A DNA stretch of 64,000 bases, taken from positions 275,147,503 to 275,211,502 of the forward strand of contig NC_064622.1 of assembly GCF_023898315.1 (NCBI RefSeq), read 5' to 3'. The DNA is from Schistocerca nitens. Lineage: Eukaryota > Arthropoda > Insecta > Orthoptera > Acrididae. Shown piece by piece: positions 34,051 to 43,844 of the stretch. The position numbers and the translations under genes are program-made. Within the stretch, counting starts at the first letter, position 1; every line of letters begins with the position of its first letter. The notes under the pieces are model-generated. The model saw nothing but the letters and a program-made list of their open reading frames with translations. It did not search any database and had not been told where the DNA came from.

Positions 34051-35809
34051 TTTTTTTTTAAATTAATGTGGTTGTGCCCGTAAGGCATAACACGGTGTGG
34101 CGTATTCAGCCGATAACTGAGTTCAAGAATCTGTACTGTAAGGTTTGCTCAAATAAATAAAGTTATATGTGTTCGGGTGTAACTGAAAGCCGCTCATTTT
34201 GGCCCCTTTCCACAATTCCAACTACCTGTCCTGTCCTGCGGGTTTAGCAGGGGTTTCAGACCTACTCCACTGCATATAAAGACAGCCCACGCCGTTAAAG
34301 AACCACCACAAGCTCGCACAGTGCCTTGTTGACAACTTGGTAACAACTTCGGTCCTTGGCTTCGTAAGATCTGCGTCACACGCGAAGCCCACCATTAGTT
34401 GTTACCAAATGAAATCGGGACTCATCTCACGTAACCACGGTTTTCCAACCGATGTGGCGAGACGCGCTGCAGGCGATGTCGTGCTGTTAGCAAAGGCAAT
34501 CGCGTCGGCCGTCCGCTGCCATTGCCCATTAACACCAAATTTCACCGCACTGTCCCAACTCATACGTTGATCCACGCCCCGCCTTAATTTCTGCGGTTAT
34601 CTCACGCAGATGTTGCTTGTCCTTTAGCACTGACATCTCTACGATAACTCCGCGCTCTCGGTCGTAAAGTGAACGGCATCGGCCACTACGTTGCCCGTGG
34701 TGAGAGGTAATGCCTGAAATTTGGTATTACTGTCACACTGAGGATCTCGGAATATTGACTTCCCTAACGGATTCCGAAATGTAATGTTCCACGCGTCTAG
34801 CTCTAACTACCGTTCGGCGTTCGAAGTCAACAAATTCCCGTCGTACGGTCATAAGCACCTCGGAGACCTTTTCAAATGAATCACCTGAGTACAAAACACA
34901 ACTCCGCCGTTGCGTTGCCCTTCTATACCTTCTGTACGCGATACTACCGCCATCTACATATTTGCTAGTATCCTTTGATACCTTCCACCACAATGTACAG
35001 TAGCTTCAGAGAGACACGAAACATTGGGAACCACTGGCATTAAAAGTATATAAGTGGACAACCGACGGCAATAGGCTCGTCGTTTCGCTTTAAGCCTGAA
35101 AATAACAATCTGTGCAGTCGAATTTTTTTAATGTCAGTGGAAGTACAGTGAACTATCAACCACGAGCTGAGGTAATCGTCTTGGGGTTGAAGCTTTAACA
35201 ATATGTGTTTTTGGATAGGGTCCGCCTTTAGCAAAACACATTTTTTGTTTTTTAACCCCAACATGTTTCACTGCAGTTGCAGCTTCTTCAGTGGGCCTTT
35301 ATTTTCCATCTGTTAAAGATTAAGAGTGTTCTTTGCTGTTTGTATACATGTAGCTATTAGTTTTTAAATCGTACTTACAGATATTTGAAAAAAAACACAT
35401 AAATTACAAATTCATACCTTTTTACCACATGGTGTGGATTTTCTGATGTGTTGTGTTTCTACAGTGCCCGTTTTTTGCACAGTTTGTCATCTGCAACCAC
35501 TTATACCTTAAAGTAGACAAATTGTTTAAGCCAAAATTACAATTTGAAAAGCTTGTTATTTCTGTTTCTGAAATTATTTAATTCTATGTATGTGTCTATT
35601 TACATAATGTTTCACTTAAGTTTTCCTTTTAATCATCTTCATCACTGTCGAACACTGTATATTGAGTTGTCACTGTCGCTGTAACTGTTTCACTGTTTTT
35701 CCAGCTGTAAAAACAAACATGGCGGGCAGTGGAACAATTGAAGGTGTAAAAACAAGATGGCTGACAGTGGAACAGTTGAAGGTGTTCATTTCAGAGGTGT
35801 TAGTGATTC

Positions 35810-35815
<6 letters not shown>

Positions 35816-35881
<66 letters not shown>

Positions 35882-35884
35882 ACA
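35816..35884. repeat. (CT)n(CA)n microsatellite at palindrome apex
   Basis: About 42 bp of CT followed by about 28 bp of CA. It lies exactly at the centre of symmetry of the palindrome and would form the loop of the hairpin. Confidence 0.97.
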
Positions 35885-36145
35885 GGAAAAAAGAATCACT
35901 AACACCTCTGAAAGATTCATAACAACCGCCAGGAACACCTTCAACTGTTCCGCTGTCATCCCTTTTGTTTTTACAACTTCAATTGTTCCACTGCCCGCCA
36001 TGTTTGTTTTTACAGCTGGAAAAGCAGTAAAACAGTTACAGCGACAGTGACAACTCAATATACAGTGTTCGACAGTGATGAAGATGATTAAAAGGAAAAC
36101 ATAAGTGAAACATTATGTAAATAGACACATACACAGAATTAAATA

Positions 36146-36298
36146 CTGCTACGGTCGCAGGTTCGAATCCTGCCTCGGGCATGGATGTGTGTGATGTCCT
36201 TAGGTTAGTTAGGTTTAAGTAGTTCTAAGTTCTAGGGGACTGATGACCACAGCAGTTGAGTCCCATAGTGCTCAGAGCCATTTGAACCATTTTTTTTT
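36146..36298 (+). mobile_element. SINE type 1, 5'-truncated
   Basis: Starts CTGCTACGGTCGCAGGTTCG and keeps the B box and type-1 body, ending CATTTGAACCATTTTTTTT. The duplication AGAATTAAATA lies at 36135-36145 and 36299-36309. It is present only in the right arm of the palindrome, so it inserted after the palindrome formed. Confidence 0.95.
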
Positions 36299-36829
36299 AG
36301 AATTAAATAATTTCAGAAACAGAAATAACAAGCTTTTCAAATCGTAATTTTGGCTTAAACAATTTGTCTACTTTAAGGTATAAGTGGTTGCAGATGACAA
36401 ACTGTGCAAAAAACGGGCACTGTAGAAACACAACACATCGGAAAACCACACCATGTGGTAAAAAGGTATGAATTCGTAATTTATGTGTGTGTTTTTTTTT
36501 TTAAATATCTGTAAGTACGATTTAAAAACTAATAGCTACATGTATACAAACAGCAAATAACACTCTTAATCTTTAACGGATGGAAAATAAAAGCCCATTG
36601 AAGAAGCTGCAACTGCAGTGAAACATATTTGGGTTAAAAAACAAAAAATCTGTTTTGCTAAAGGTAGATCCTATCCAAAAACATACATACACGAGCTGAG
36701 GATCTGCCTTGTACGGCCTTGTACTGTTTAACAGTCTGATCCGGGTCAGCAGGCTTCACCGTGAGTGGTTATCAAGAGAGCAGCATCTTCGTTGCGGTAA
36801 TGTAATCAGGCAGTGTCCACGCCGGCTTT

Positions 36830-37264
36830 GCCAAGGCAGCGAGTGACGACGCGAATGTAAAAATCCGCGGGACTGTTGCGAAACGGAGGAGAGCGACGGG
36901 TCCCGTGGCAGCAGCTGTCTGCGGCCGGGACGACGCCGTCGCCTGGAGACGCCGCTCGTTGGCCGCATTAGGACGCGTTGATCCCCGACCCCGCCTTGCG
37001 ACACAGCGGCCGCCGGCGCGACGCCCGTCTGGACACACCCCCACCGTGACGTCGCCTTCCAACGGCCCCACCTCGCAGGCCCGTCTCGTCAAGGGCTACG
37101 CGAAAACGCGCAATCCCTGTGTGGTCACCATTCTCGTTGTCGTAATCCACAGGTCGGACTGTGCAATCATCAATTATTTTTTGATGACTGCTTTGGAGGC
37201 CTATCGATTCCCCTACATGAACCTACATTGCTTCTGTATAGCTAGAGTTGTAAAACTAATGTAG
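36830..37264. other. GC- and CpG-rich island, unidentified
   Basis: About 36840-37110 is rich in CG dinucleotides (ACGACGCGAATG, CGCGGGACTG, GCGGCCGCCGGCGCGACG), unlike the AT-rich surroundings. A plus frame of 119 codons (36905-37264) and overlapping minus frames of 82-106 codons are all Arg/Pro/Ala-rich, as composition alone would produce. It could be a host first exon or a promoter CpG cluster, or the end of a retroelement. No motif decides. Confidence 0.35.
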
Positions 37265-37721
37265 GCTACCACAGACTATAGTTTTCCTAGCAGCTTTCGT
37301 CATGAAGATCTTAAGCGCCTTACCTGCACGTTAGATGTATTGCATATCTATCAGGCGCTACCTCAACGCGATCGCTTTGTTTGCGAATATTATCACTGTC
37401 TTGCTAGATTCCCCTAGAAACCGGAAACTATTAACCATCTATAAACTCAGCCAAAATTTGTAAATGGCCACATAACCTACAGAACATCTGTTACATAAAA
37501 ATAAATAGTATGTATAGCTAAACTGAAACTGCTGATATTTAAATCGGCTTTTATTCGAAAATTCTTGATTTGTAAAGTGAAACAGAGGGATGCTGTAGCA
37601 CAAATACAAAAACAATTCAGATTTATCATATAAGACGCAATTTCCTCGAAAAAAGTAAAATTTAAGAAAATGCACAGCAAAAACATATCAAGTAAATCTT
37701 CAATACTGCGTCTAGCTTATA
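37265..37721. other. No recognisable feature
   Basis: AT-rich spacer. Two overlapping minus frames of about 70-78 codons are low-complexity (Phe/Tyr/Leu-rich) and not convincing. Confidence 0.45.
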
Positions 37722-37739
37722 TATGAGGTTCATTCAAAT

Positions 37740-37975
37740 AAAATGTCAATGTCTTGTGACTAGGGCCTCCCTTCGGGTAGACCGTTCGGTGGGTGCAAGG
37801 CTTTCGATTTGACGCCACTTAGACTACCTGGGCGTCGACTGGGATCAAATAATGATTAGGACAACTCAACACCCAGTCCCGAGCGGAGAAAAATCTCCGA
37901 CCCAGCTGGGAAGCGAACCCGAGCTCTTAGAATTGACATTTTGTCGCGCTGGCCACTCAGCTACCAGGCTGGGAC
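37740..37975 (-). mobile_element. SINE type 3 (GCTGAGTGG head)
   Basis: The reverse complement begins TCCCAGCCTGGTAGCTGAGT with A box TAGCTGAGTGG and a B-box-like GGTTCGCTTCC, then the body CTCCGCTCGGGACTGGGTGT. The duplication is TTCATTCAAAT (37729-37739) against TTCATTGAAAT (37976-37986), one mismatch. A second copy lies at 59703-59954. Confidence 0.88.
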
Positions 37976-38169
37976 TTCATTGAAATGAAACCTGGTCAGT
38001 GCGTCTACCTTTGCCTTACACGTAAGGTGGCACCACGTAACTGAAGGTGTGTTGGCGCCATCTGTTGCTAGAGAGACTGACGCGTGCGCGCCGTTTGATG
38101 TTGCATAGCGTCAGTGTGGTTTCACGCCGAAGAGAAGGTGGTCACACAAGTTATCGTCCACTACCGAAC

Positions 38170-39472
38170 ATGCAGGCGAGTGAGCAGGAACGACGAGGAG
38201 TGATTCGATTTTTGGCGGCGGAGGGAGTTGGAGGCCGTGAAATGTATTGACGGATGAAGGCTGTGTACGGAGAGTACAGTCTGAGTCGTTCAAGTTTTGT
38301 GGAATGGCGCAAACGATTCCTTGAGGGGCGCGAGTCACTGGAAGACGATGCTTGTCCTGGACAGGCACACCGGAAATGGTTGCGTAAGTGAATGCTTTAG
38401 TCTTCTTGGGCAACCGCAGAATCACCGTGGGCGAGATGCATCGGTTGTTGGGTATTAACGTGGGCACCGTCGACACCAAAATGCATCAACATTTGAACTT
38501 ACGAAAAATCTGTGGGTAGTGAGTTGTCCACCAACTGATCGCCGAACAGCACAATACTCGAATGGCACTGTCTTTGAATCATCTGCAACGTTATCATGAG
38601 GAGGAATACGGCTTTCTTTCGCGTATTGTCACAGGTGACGAAACATGGAGTCACCATTTTGAACCGAAAAGCAAGCGTCTGAGCAAGCAGTGGAATCTTA
38701 CGACTTCACCACCTCCAAAGAAATCAAAGACAGTGCACACCAGTTCTGGTACGATCGTGATGTCCTTTTTGGACCACAATGGCCCACTGCTTGTCGAATT
38801 CCTGGAACGGGGAACCGCCATCAATGCCCAGCGTTATCAATTCACTTTACTGAACCTTAGACGAGCCATCAAGTCGAAACGCTGAGACATGTTTTCAATG
38901 GTGTTATCCTCCTACTCGATAATGACCGCCCACACACGCCCAATGCGGCAAAGACAAAATTGCAGCAGTTTCCGTGGGAAACGTTGGAGCATCCACAGTG
39001 CAGTCTCGACCTTTCACCGTGTGACTTTAATGTGTTTGAACTTCCAAAACAAGAACTTTTAACATTGCAGCGCGTCAGCAATCGTGAGTAATTTAATGAT
39101 TATAAAGAATCCGCCTCGATTGCAAATAGAAACCGGATGTTGACCTAGGTTTCGGCGCGGATAACCAAGCCTCCTTCTTCGGAACACACTAAAACTACAA
39201 ACTGCCCAAGTGTGTTCCGAAGAAGGAGGCTTGGTTATCCGCGCCGAAAGCTAGGTCAACATCTGGTTTCTATTTGCAATCGAGGCGGATTCTTTATTAT
39301 CGTTATTCTAAAACAAGCTATTCGAGGGCATCGATTCGCAACGAGCGACGAAGTATGTGACTGGGTCCAGGCCTGGATCCGACAGCAGCCTACTAGCTTC
39401 TTCAAGGATGGAATCGACCGGCTAGCGTCGCAAAGGGATAAATGTGCCAACAGTTTTGGCGACTATTTTTGA
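38170..39472 (+). pseudogene. mariner transposase, heavily broken
   Basis: The start MQASEQERRGVIRFLAAEGV is at 38170, with a stop about 27 codons on. Next comes a WRKRFLEGRESLEDD block, then frame changes. IVTGDETWSHHFEPKSKRLS at about 38621-38680 holds the first Asp. A stop follows RRAIKSKR at 38883-38885. Later blocks (NDRPHTP and SPCDFNVFEL) read in other frames up to 39090. After the hairpin insertion the end resumes as KQAIRGHRFATSDEVCDWVQ to NSFGDYF before a stop at 39470-39472. Confidence 0.82.
39099..39300. mobile_element. Near-perfect 92-bp hairpin (MITE-like)
   Basis: The arms 39099-39190 and 39209-39300 are inverted copies with three mismatches in 92 bp around an 18-base loop. 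Both arms carry GATAACCAAGCCTCC / GGAGGCTTGGTTATC and GAATCCGCCTCGATTGC. It splits the C-terminal coding part of the mariner at 37724-39562. No coding capacity. The RNA would fold into a long perfect stem. Confidence 0.9.
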
Positions 39473-39564
39473 GTATGTGTACTGCGTATAACTATATTTT
39501 TGAGTTAATAAAATCGTTACCGTTACTTTACACTAGTGACCGGGTTTCATTTGTATGCCCCCTA

Positions 39565-40035
39565 AAAACATGTTTTTGTAATTCATAATCAACTTTCACA
39601 CTTATCAATAATGGCAGGAATTTCATGACTTTGACCATGATGAATAACGTTCTACTGACACAAAAATAATAATAACATAGATTCTTTGTTTGTCCATGTA
39701 AACTGTACTTGCATCAAAAAATTGCTTTGGTTACATAGAAACACTGAAGTTATGCAATCAACTAATTTTTATTACTTATAAAATGCAATTATAATGTGTA
39801 AGGATATAGAATGCACAATGGACTAACATAGAACAACGTGTGGTTCTAATTATGTGCAAAATGAACAAACAAATAAAGGAGATGTCGTCAACTCCCAGTT
39901 TGTCTCTCACACATTCATTTGTGTTTCTTTCCCTACCAATACTACCATTACTACAGGTAATTCTACCATTTACTACGTCATCTATTTATTGTACAAAACG
40001 ACAGAGCCGCAGTTTTGCTAGAGCGCAACTCTAGT
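39565..40035. other. No recognisable feature
   Basis: About 470 bp, AT-rich, no motif. Confidence 0.4.
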
Positions 40036-40039
40036 AATA

Positions 40040-40330
40040 GCCTGTCATGTGAAATTCAGCTTCCTCTATCCCTTCAAGGGCTCGACAGGGCTGCAGATAG
40101 CGGAGTCCTGGAGATGCTGTATCTTTTGACTACCACAAAGCGTTCCACACAGTTCTGCACGGAACGTCGACAGACTGAGCTGAAGACTTTGTGGATAACA
40201 GAACTCAGTATATCGTTCTTGAGACACAAGAAGAGTCGACAGTCACGTCTGGCGTACCACGGGGAAGTGTGATGAGGCAGTTAGTGTCAACGACGTAGAT
40301 AATTCATCCAACTGAGAGTGTTTGTAGCTC
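40040..40330 (+). pseudogene. LINE reverse-transcriptase fragment
   Basis: FDYHKAFHTVLH near 40115-40153 matches the D-x-KAFDTV-x-H motif A, and VTSGVPRGSV near 40240-40270 matches the SGVPQGSVLGP motif B of jockey/CR1-type reverse transcriptases. The frames differ and stops follow directly. Nothing upstream or downstream is readable. Confidence 0.6.
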
Positions 40331-40656
40331 TCTGAACTTGATAGCCGACAACAAATGGGTCGGGAAACAGAACAGAGTGGAAAACACAATAAGGACTTCG
40401 GTTTAAATGAAACACAGGTGAGCGAATGGGTGGTAGGAGGACCAAGGAAGTTCTTCACTGGATTCTAAGATTTAAACCAGGCCTGGCCTACACAGAAGTG
40501 TAAATAGTCTCAGAATGTACGCAGTCAGCTGTGGAATGTAGAATCGATGTACACTCCAAACCCAAAACTCTATTAGCAGCGACAGGGACCAACCCATACC
40601 TTTTTCCTATTTTCTACTATCTCTCTTCTCTTAATTTTAGTTAAATTTCTAACTCT

Positions 40657-40990
40657 TCCAATGATTATTGAACAGTATTCAGGGATATGACAGGAATGAT
40701 TAATCGAAGCAAGAAAATTCCAGTAATGATGAGTTCTAAACTGCATACCTTAACAGCTATGAGCAATGGTTCAAGCAGAAGAGATTTGTTTCTTAGTAAG
40801 AAAGACGAACAAGTGCTAGTAGCTCGTAAGGTACGCACTTTTGAGCCGATCTTTACTGGACATTTTTCTTGTTCTTGCCAATACTACTACATCTCTAAAT
40901 ATGGGAACCAAAAATCTTGCATTAGATGAGTTTCATTTTAGAGTATCGAACACAAATCAGTGCTCATAGCTCTTAAAGTATGCATTCTAG
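40657..40990. mobile_element. Partial copy of the MITE at 46139
   Basis: CAGGGATATGACAGGAATGATTAATCGAAGCAA and neighbours match the left end region of the 46139-46573 MITE, and AGTGCTCATAGCTCTTAAAGT matches its right part. The outermost terminal bases are lost. An 80-codon frame inside is not conserved in the other copy. Confidence 0.55.
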
Positions 40991-42390
40991 AGAAATATAT
41001 TATGACCTGTGGCCTCGCATTATGAAAAAATTATTACAGCTTGAAATATTTCTGTAGTACCCCAAAAAAATAAAAAGTTTGAGAGCCCTATGCTGAAAAT
41101 TGTATCAAGCTACGGGAAGTATTTTTCGAATTAATTTTAACATTTCCTGTTAGTTTTAGCTAATCTGATATTTTACCTCTGGAAAAACATGAAGTCGCCA
41201 AGATTTAGTCGCCATGCGGTGAATGGTCAGCTTGAGCGTTTGCTACCATATTTGAGCGGTGTCCGTTAGAATGATAATAGCCGCAGACGATAAATGTGCC
41301 GAACCTGAAGTTCACATAATGTTCTTTGAGCAATTAAAGACGGAGCCATGTTGGGAAAAACATTAGTAGTTGTCCGTTATTCAACGATATGTCGACGTGC
41401 AAACGTTTCAACAGTTTAATATAAACTTCTTCACAGCTGAGAGATAATGGCTGAGATGTTGAGTGAATGACTGCGATAGCTTCGATGAACTGCGAACTGA
41501 CCTGTACGGGCTCTTACGGATGCTTACACCGAATGATCTTTTATACGCGAGCTAAGGACGGGAATGTTCGTTCATTTCCATAAAAAATTAAAAAAGACAA
41601 TGGTAGCTCATTATGTATACCGGTCGCACGGTTGTCGGAAACCCAGCAACACTCGCACAGCTGAAGGTCGAGCAATCGACTGACTCTTGCCCGTACAGAT
41701 TTAGACCTTTCTGTGCAAGAGTGATTGAGTATTTCACGGCGGCCAAATGAATGAAAGCAAAGCGAGTGTGACAGCGGTCAGTGGCACAACCGTCATTCGC
41801 GCTCCCGTCCTTGCGAATTTCGTTGCCTGTTGGCGGTTCTGGTCTGCCAAGGACGTGACGTCCGCTAGTAATTTGGGTAGGGGTCAGACGTCGAGGAATG
41901 TATCACCCGTTCCGCCCTTCTGTCAAGGTTGCAGCGTCATTCGTTTGAGAGGATCATTCCGTGGAGTGGCCGTTTGCGCAATTCAGTTTCGACCGCGCAA
42001 GCACAAAAAGACGTCGCGTAAGCACTTTCTCGAAAGGCGTCAACGACACTCCGAACGGCTTCTCCTCGCTTGAGGCGGTACCTGTCTACACTACCCCGTT
42101 GTCGAACATTTTACTGCAGAAATAGGAAAATATTTAGCGAAACAGTATGCACACATTAGTATGTCACCGTTTTATCAGTAAAAGATTGAAATCACTTCCA
42201 TCGTCAGAAAAGTTCCAGGACAGGTATTTTTATCTTTGAGTTTCCTATACTAAAAAGGAACAAATGTTGTTTTTATGTTGCCTGATATGTATGCGTCCTT
42301 CAAATAACCTTGTGCATGTTTCTACACGAACTAACTAGGTGGCAGGGCCGTGCTTAGGAACACTGCTTGGGTTCTTGGAGCATTAGTTAC
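40991..42390. other. Unidentified stretch with one 108-codon frame
   Basis: A plus frame at 41747-42073 (108 codons) lies in a moderately CpG-rich segment. It has no domain or signal peptide that I can recognise, no TATA/initiator pair and no similarity to the transposases here. It could be chance. The remainder holds nothing identifiable. Confidence 0.35.
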
Positions 42391-42394
42391 GGTG

Positions 42395-43840
42395 ACACAA
42401 TGGGTGCTAACTGTGAGCAATGGGTGAACATTAAGTTCTGCTTTAAGTTCAGGGAAACCCCTAGTAGAACGTGGACAGTGATTAAGCAGGCCTTTTTAGG
42501 CGGGAACTTTCAAGAAGTCGTATTTCGAGTGTCATAAAACGTTTCGTGAAGGCAGAGATTCAGTGCAAGACGATCCCAGAGCTGGTGACCCGTCTACGGC
42601 ACATAGCGTGCAAGCGTGGAGGCTATAAGGCAGCTATTGTAAGAAGACCTGCGTGCGATAACAGAAAATCTTATTTTGAATCGTGATGCACGTCATAAGA
42701 TTTTACGCGAAGTTTTAAGGAAACGGAAACTTAATGCAAAACTTGTCCCTCACACGCTAACAGACGAACAGAAACAACAAAGACGAAGAATTTCGCTGAA
42801 CTAATGGATAGAGGGAATGGAGTGAGACAGGGTAGTAGCCTATCCCCGATGTTATTCAATCTGTATATTGAGCAATCAGTAAAGGAAACAAAAGAAAAAT
42901 TCGGAGTTGCAATTAAAATCCATGGAGAAGAAATAAAAACTTTGAGGTTCACCGATGACATTGTAATTCTGTCTGAGAGAGCAAATGATCTGGAAGAGCA
43001 TCTGAACGGAATGGACAGTGTCTCGAAAGGAGGATATAAGATGAACATCAACAAAAGCAAAACGAGAATAATGGAATGTAGTCGAATTAAATCGGATGAT
43101 GCTGAGGGAATTAGATTAGGAAATATGACGCTTAAAGTAGTAAATCAGTTTTGCTATTTGGGGAGCAAAATAACTGATGATGGTCGAAGTAGAGAGAATA
43201 TAAAATGTAGACTGGCAATGGCAAGGAAAGAGTTTCTGAAGAAGGGAAATTTGTTAACATCCAATATAGATTTAAGTGTCAGGAAGTCGTTTCTGAAAGT
43301 ATTTGTATGGAGTGTAGCCATGTATGGAAGTGAAACATGGACGATAAATAGTTTAGACAAGAAGAGAATAGAACCTTTCGAAATGTGGTGCTACGGAAGA
43401 ATGCTGAAGATTAGTTGGGCAGATCACATAACTAATGAGGAGGTATTGAATGGAATTGGAGAGAAGAGAAATTTGTGGCACAACTTGACTAGAAGAAGGG
43501 TTCGGTTGGTAGGGCATATTCTGAGGCATCAAGGGATCACCAATTTAGTATTGGAGGGCAGCGTGGAGGGTAAAAATCGTAGGGGGAGACCAAGAGATGA
43601 ATACACTAAGCAGATTCAGAAGGATGTAGGTTGCAGTAGGTACTGGGAGATGAAGGAGCTTGCACAGGATAGAGTAGCAAACCAGTATGACTGAAGACCA
43701 CAACAACACAATGGATAGAGCCAGACGTGATCCCACATTTCTGTCAAAGATTATTGCTGAGGATGAAAGTTGGTGCTACCAGTATGACCCTCATACGAAG
43801 TGTCTCAAAGTGCTGAGTGGCGGAATCCTGGATCACCAAT
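42395..43840 (+). pseudogene. mariner transposase relic, split by a LINE
   Basis: The N-terminal region reads CEQWVNIKFCFKFRETPSRT from about 42412, then a frame-broken HKTFREGRDSVQDDPRAGD near 42535-42590 and RKRKLNAKLVPHTLTDEQKQ near 42718-42777. The LINE 42814-43709 then intervenes. The gene resumes as DPTFLSKIIAEDESWCYQYD with the first catalytic Asp at about 43730-43790 and ends soon after. The rest of the catalytic domain and the terminal repeats were not found. Confidence 0.75.
42814..43709 (+). mobile_element. 5'-truncated LINE (same family as 7068-8648)
   Basis: Flanked by AATGGATAGAG at 42803-42813 and 43710-43720. The frame (to a stop at 43692-43694) reads GVRQGSSLSPMLFNLYIEQS, then LRFTDDIVIL, where the catalytic FADD of the 7-kb copy has become FTDD, then YLGSKITDDG and MYGSETWTI. 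The near-C-terminal AWRAASNQSQ of the 7-kb copy is shortened to ANQYD. It ends in a short CAA-rich tail. Confidence 0.95.
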
Positions 43841-43844
43841 CTAG

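Larger units (their letters stand above)
30483..34258. mobile_element. TG...CA insertion with 4-bp duplication (solo-LTR-like)
   Basis: The insertion begins TGAGCCGTG and ends GGGGTTTCA. It is flanked by GACC at 30479-30482 and 34259-34262, inside a Tc1 whose sequence is otherwise continuous. TG...CA ends with a 4-bp duplication are the signature of LTR-retrotransposon or solo-LTR insertion. An AATAAA lies near 34153-34158, about 100 bp before the right end, which also suits an LTR. No gag, protease, reverse transcriptase or integrase frame is present. Without the mariner inside it the insertion is about 2.25 kb, long for an LTR. A non-autonomous element of another kind is possible. Confidence 0.6.
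30008..34995 (-). mobile_element. Tc1-like element split by a 3.8-kb insertion
   Basis: The outer ends are CACTGATGTGAC (left, after TA at 30006-30007) and CACAATG before TA at 34996-34997. On the minus strand the C-terminal half lies left of the insertion (QVNRSLTGNDYVQLIRDHLQ at 30390-30475, near-identical to the Tc1 at 28.5 kb). The N-terminal half lies right of it (34265-34990, in several frames, with a helix-turn-helix remnant near 34750-34850). The halves are separated by 30483-34258, flanked by GACC on both sides. Net element length is about 1.2 kb. Confidence 0.8.
35173..36690. mobile_element. Very large palindrome (~600-bp arms) with SINE
   Basis: The left arm (about 35203-35815) and right arm (about 35886-36680, including a SINE) are inverted copies with few differences over some 600 bp. 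Shared blocks include TTTAAATCGTACTTACAGAT, CATGGCGGGCAGTGGAACAA and GTCACTGTCGCTGTAACTG. A CT/CA microsatellite forms the apex. CACGAGCTGAGG occurs at 35161-35172 and 36691-36702, a candidate 12-bp target duplication. No transposase is present; short frames are mirrored in both arms. Confidence 0.85.
37724..39562 (+). mobile_element. mariner with nested SINE and hairpin MITE
   Basis: The left end (TGAGGTTCATT, continued after the SINE by GAAATGAAACCTGGTCA) pairs with the reversed right end GGGGGCATACAAATGAAACC followed by CGGTCAC. TA lies at 37722-37723 and 39563-39564. A SINE (37740-37975) interrupts the left terminal repeat and a hairpin element (39099-39300) interrupts the C-terminal coding region. 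Without these the mariner is about 1.4 kb. Confidence 0.88.

Noticed and set aside
35662..36058. Similar short proteins on opposite strands (MSCHCRCNCFT...) as a gene pair
   Set aside because: They are the same sequence read in the two arms of the palindrome and run into the microsatellite.
36756..37264. Overlapping Arg/Pro-rich frames as a host gene
   Set aside because: Frames on both strands are equally long and compositionally biased, as expected from CpG-rich DNA; no domain, splice or promoter evidence decides between them.
41747..42073. 108-codon plus-strand frame as a gene
   Set aside because: No domain, no promoter pair, no similarity visible; length is within chance expectation for a moderately GC-rich stretch.
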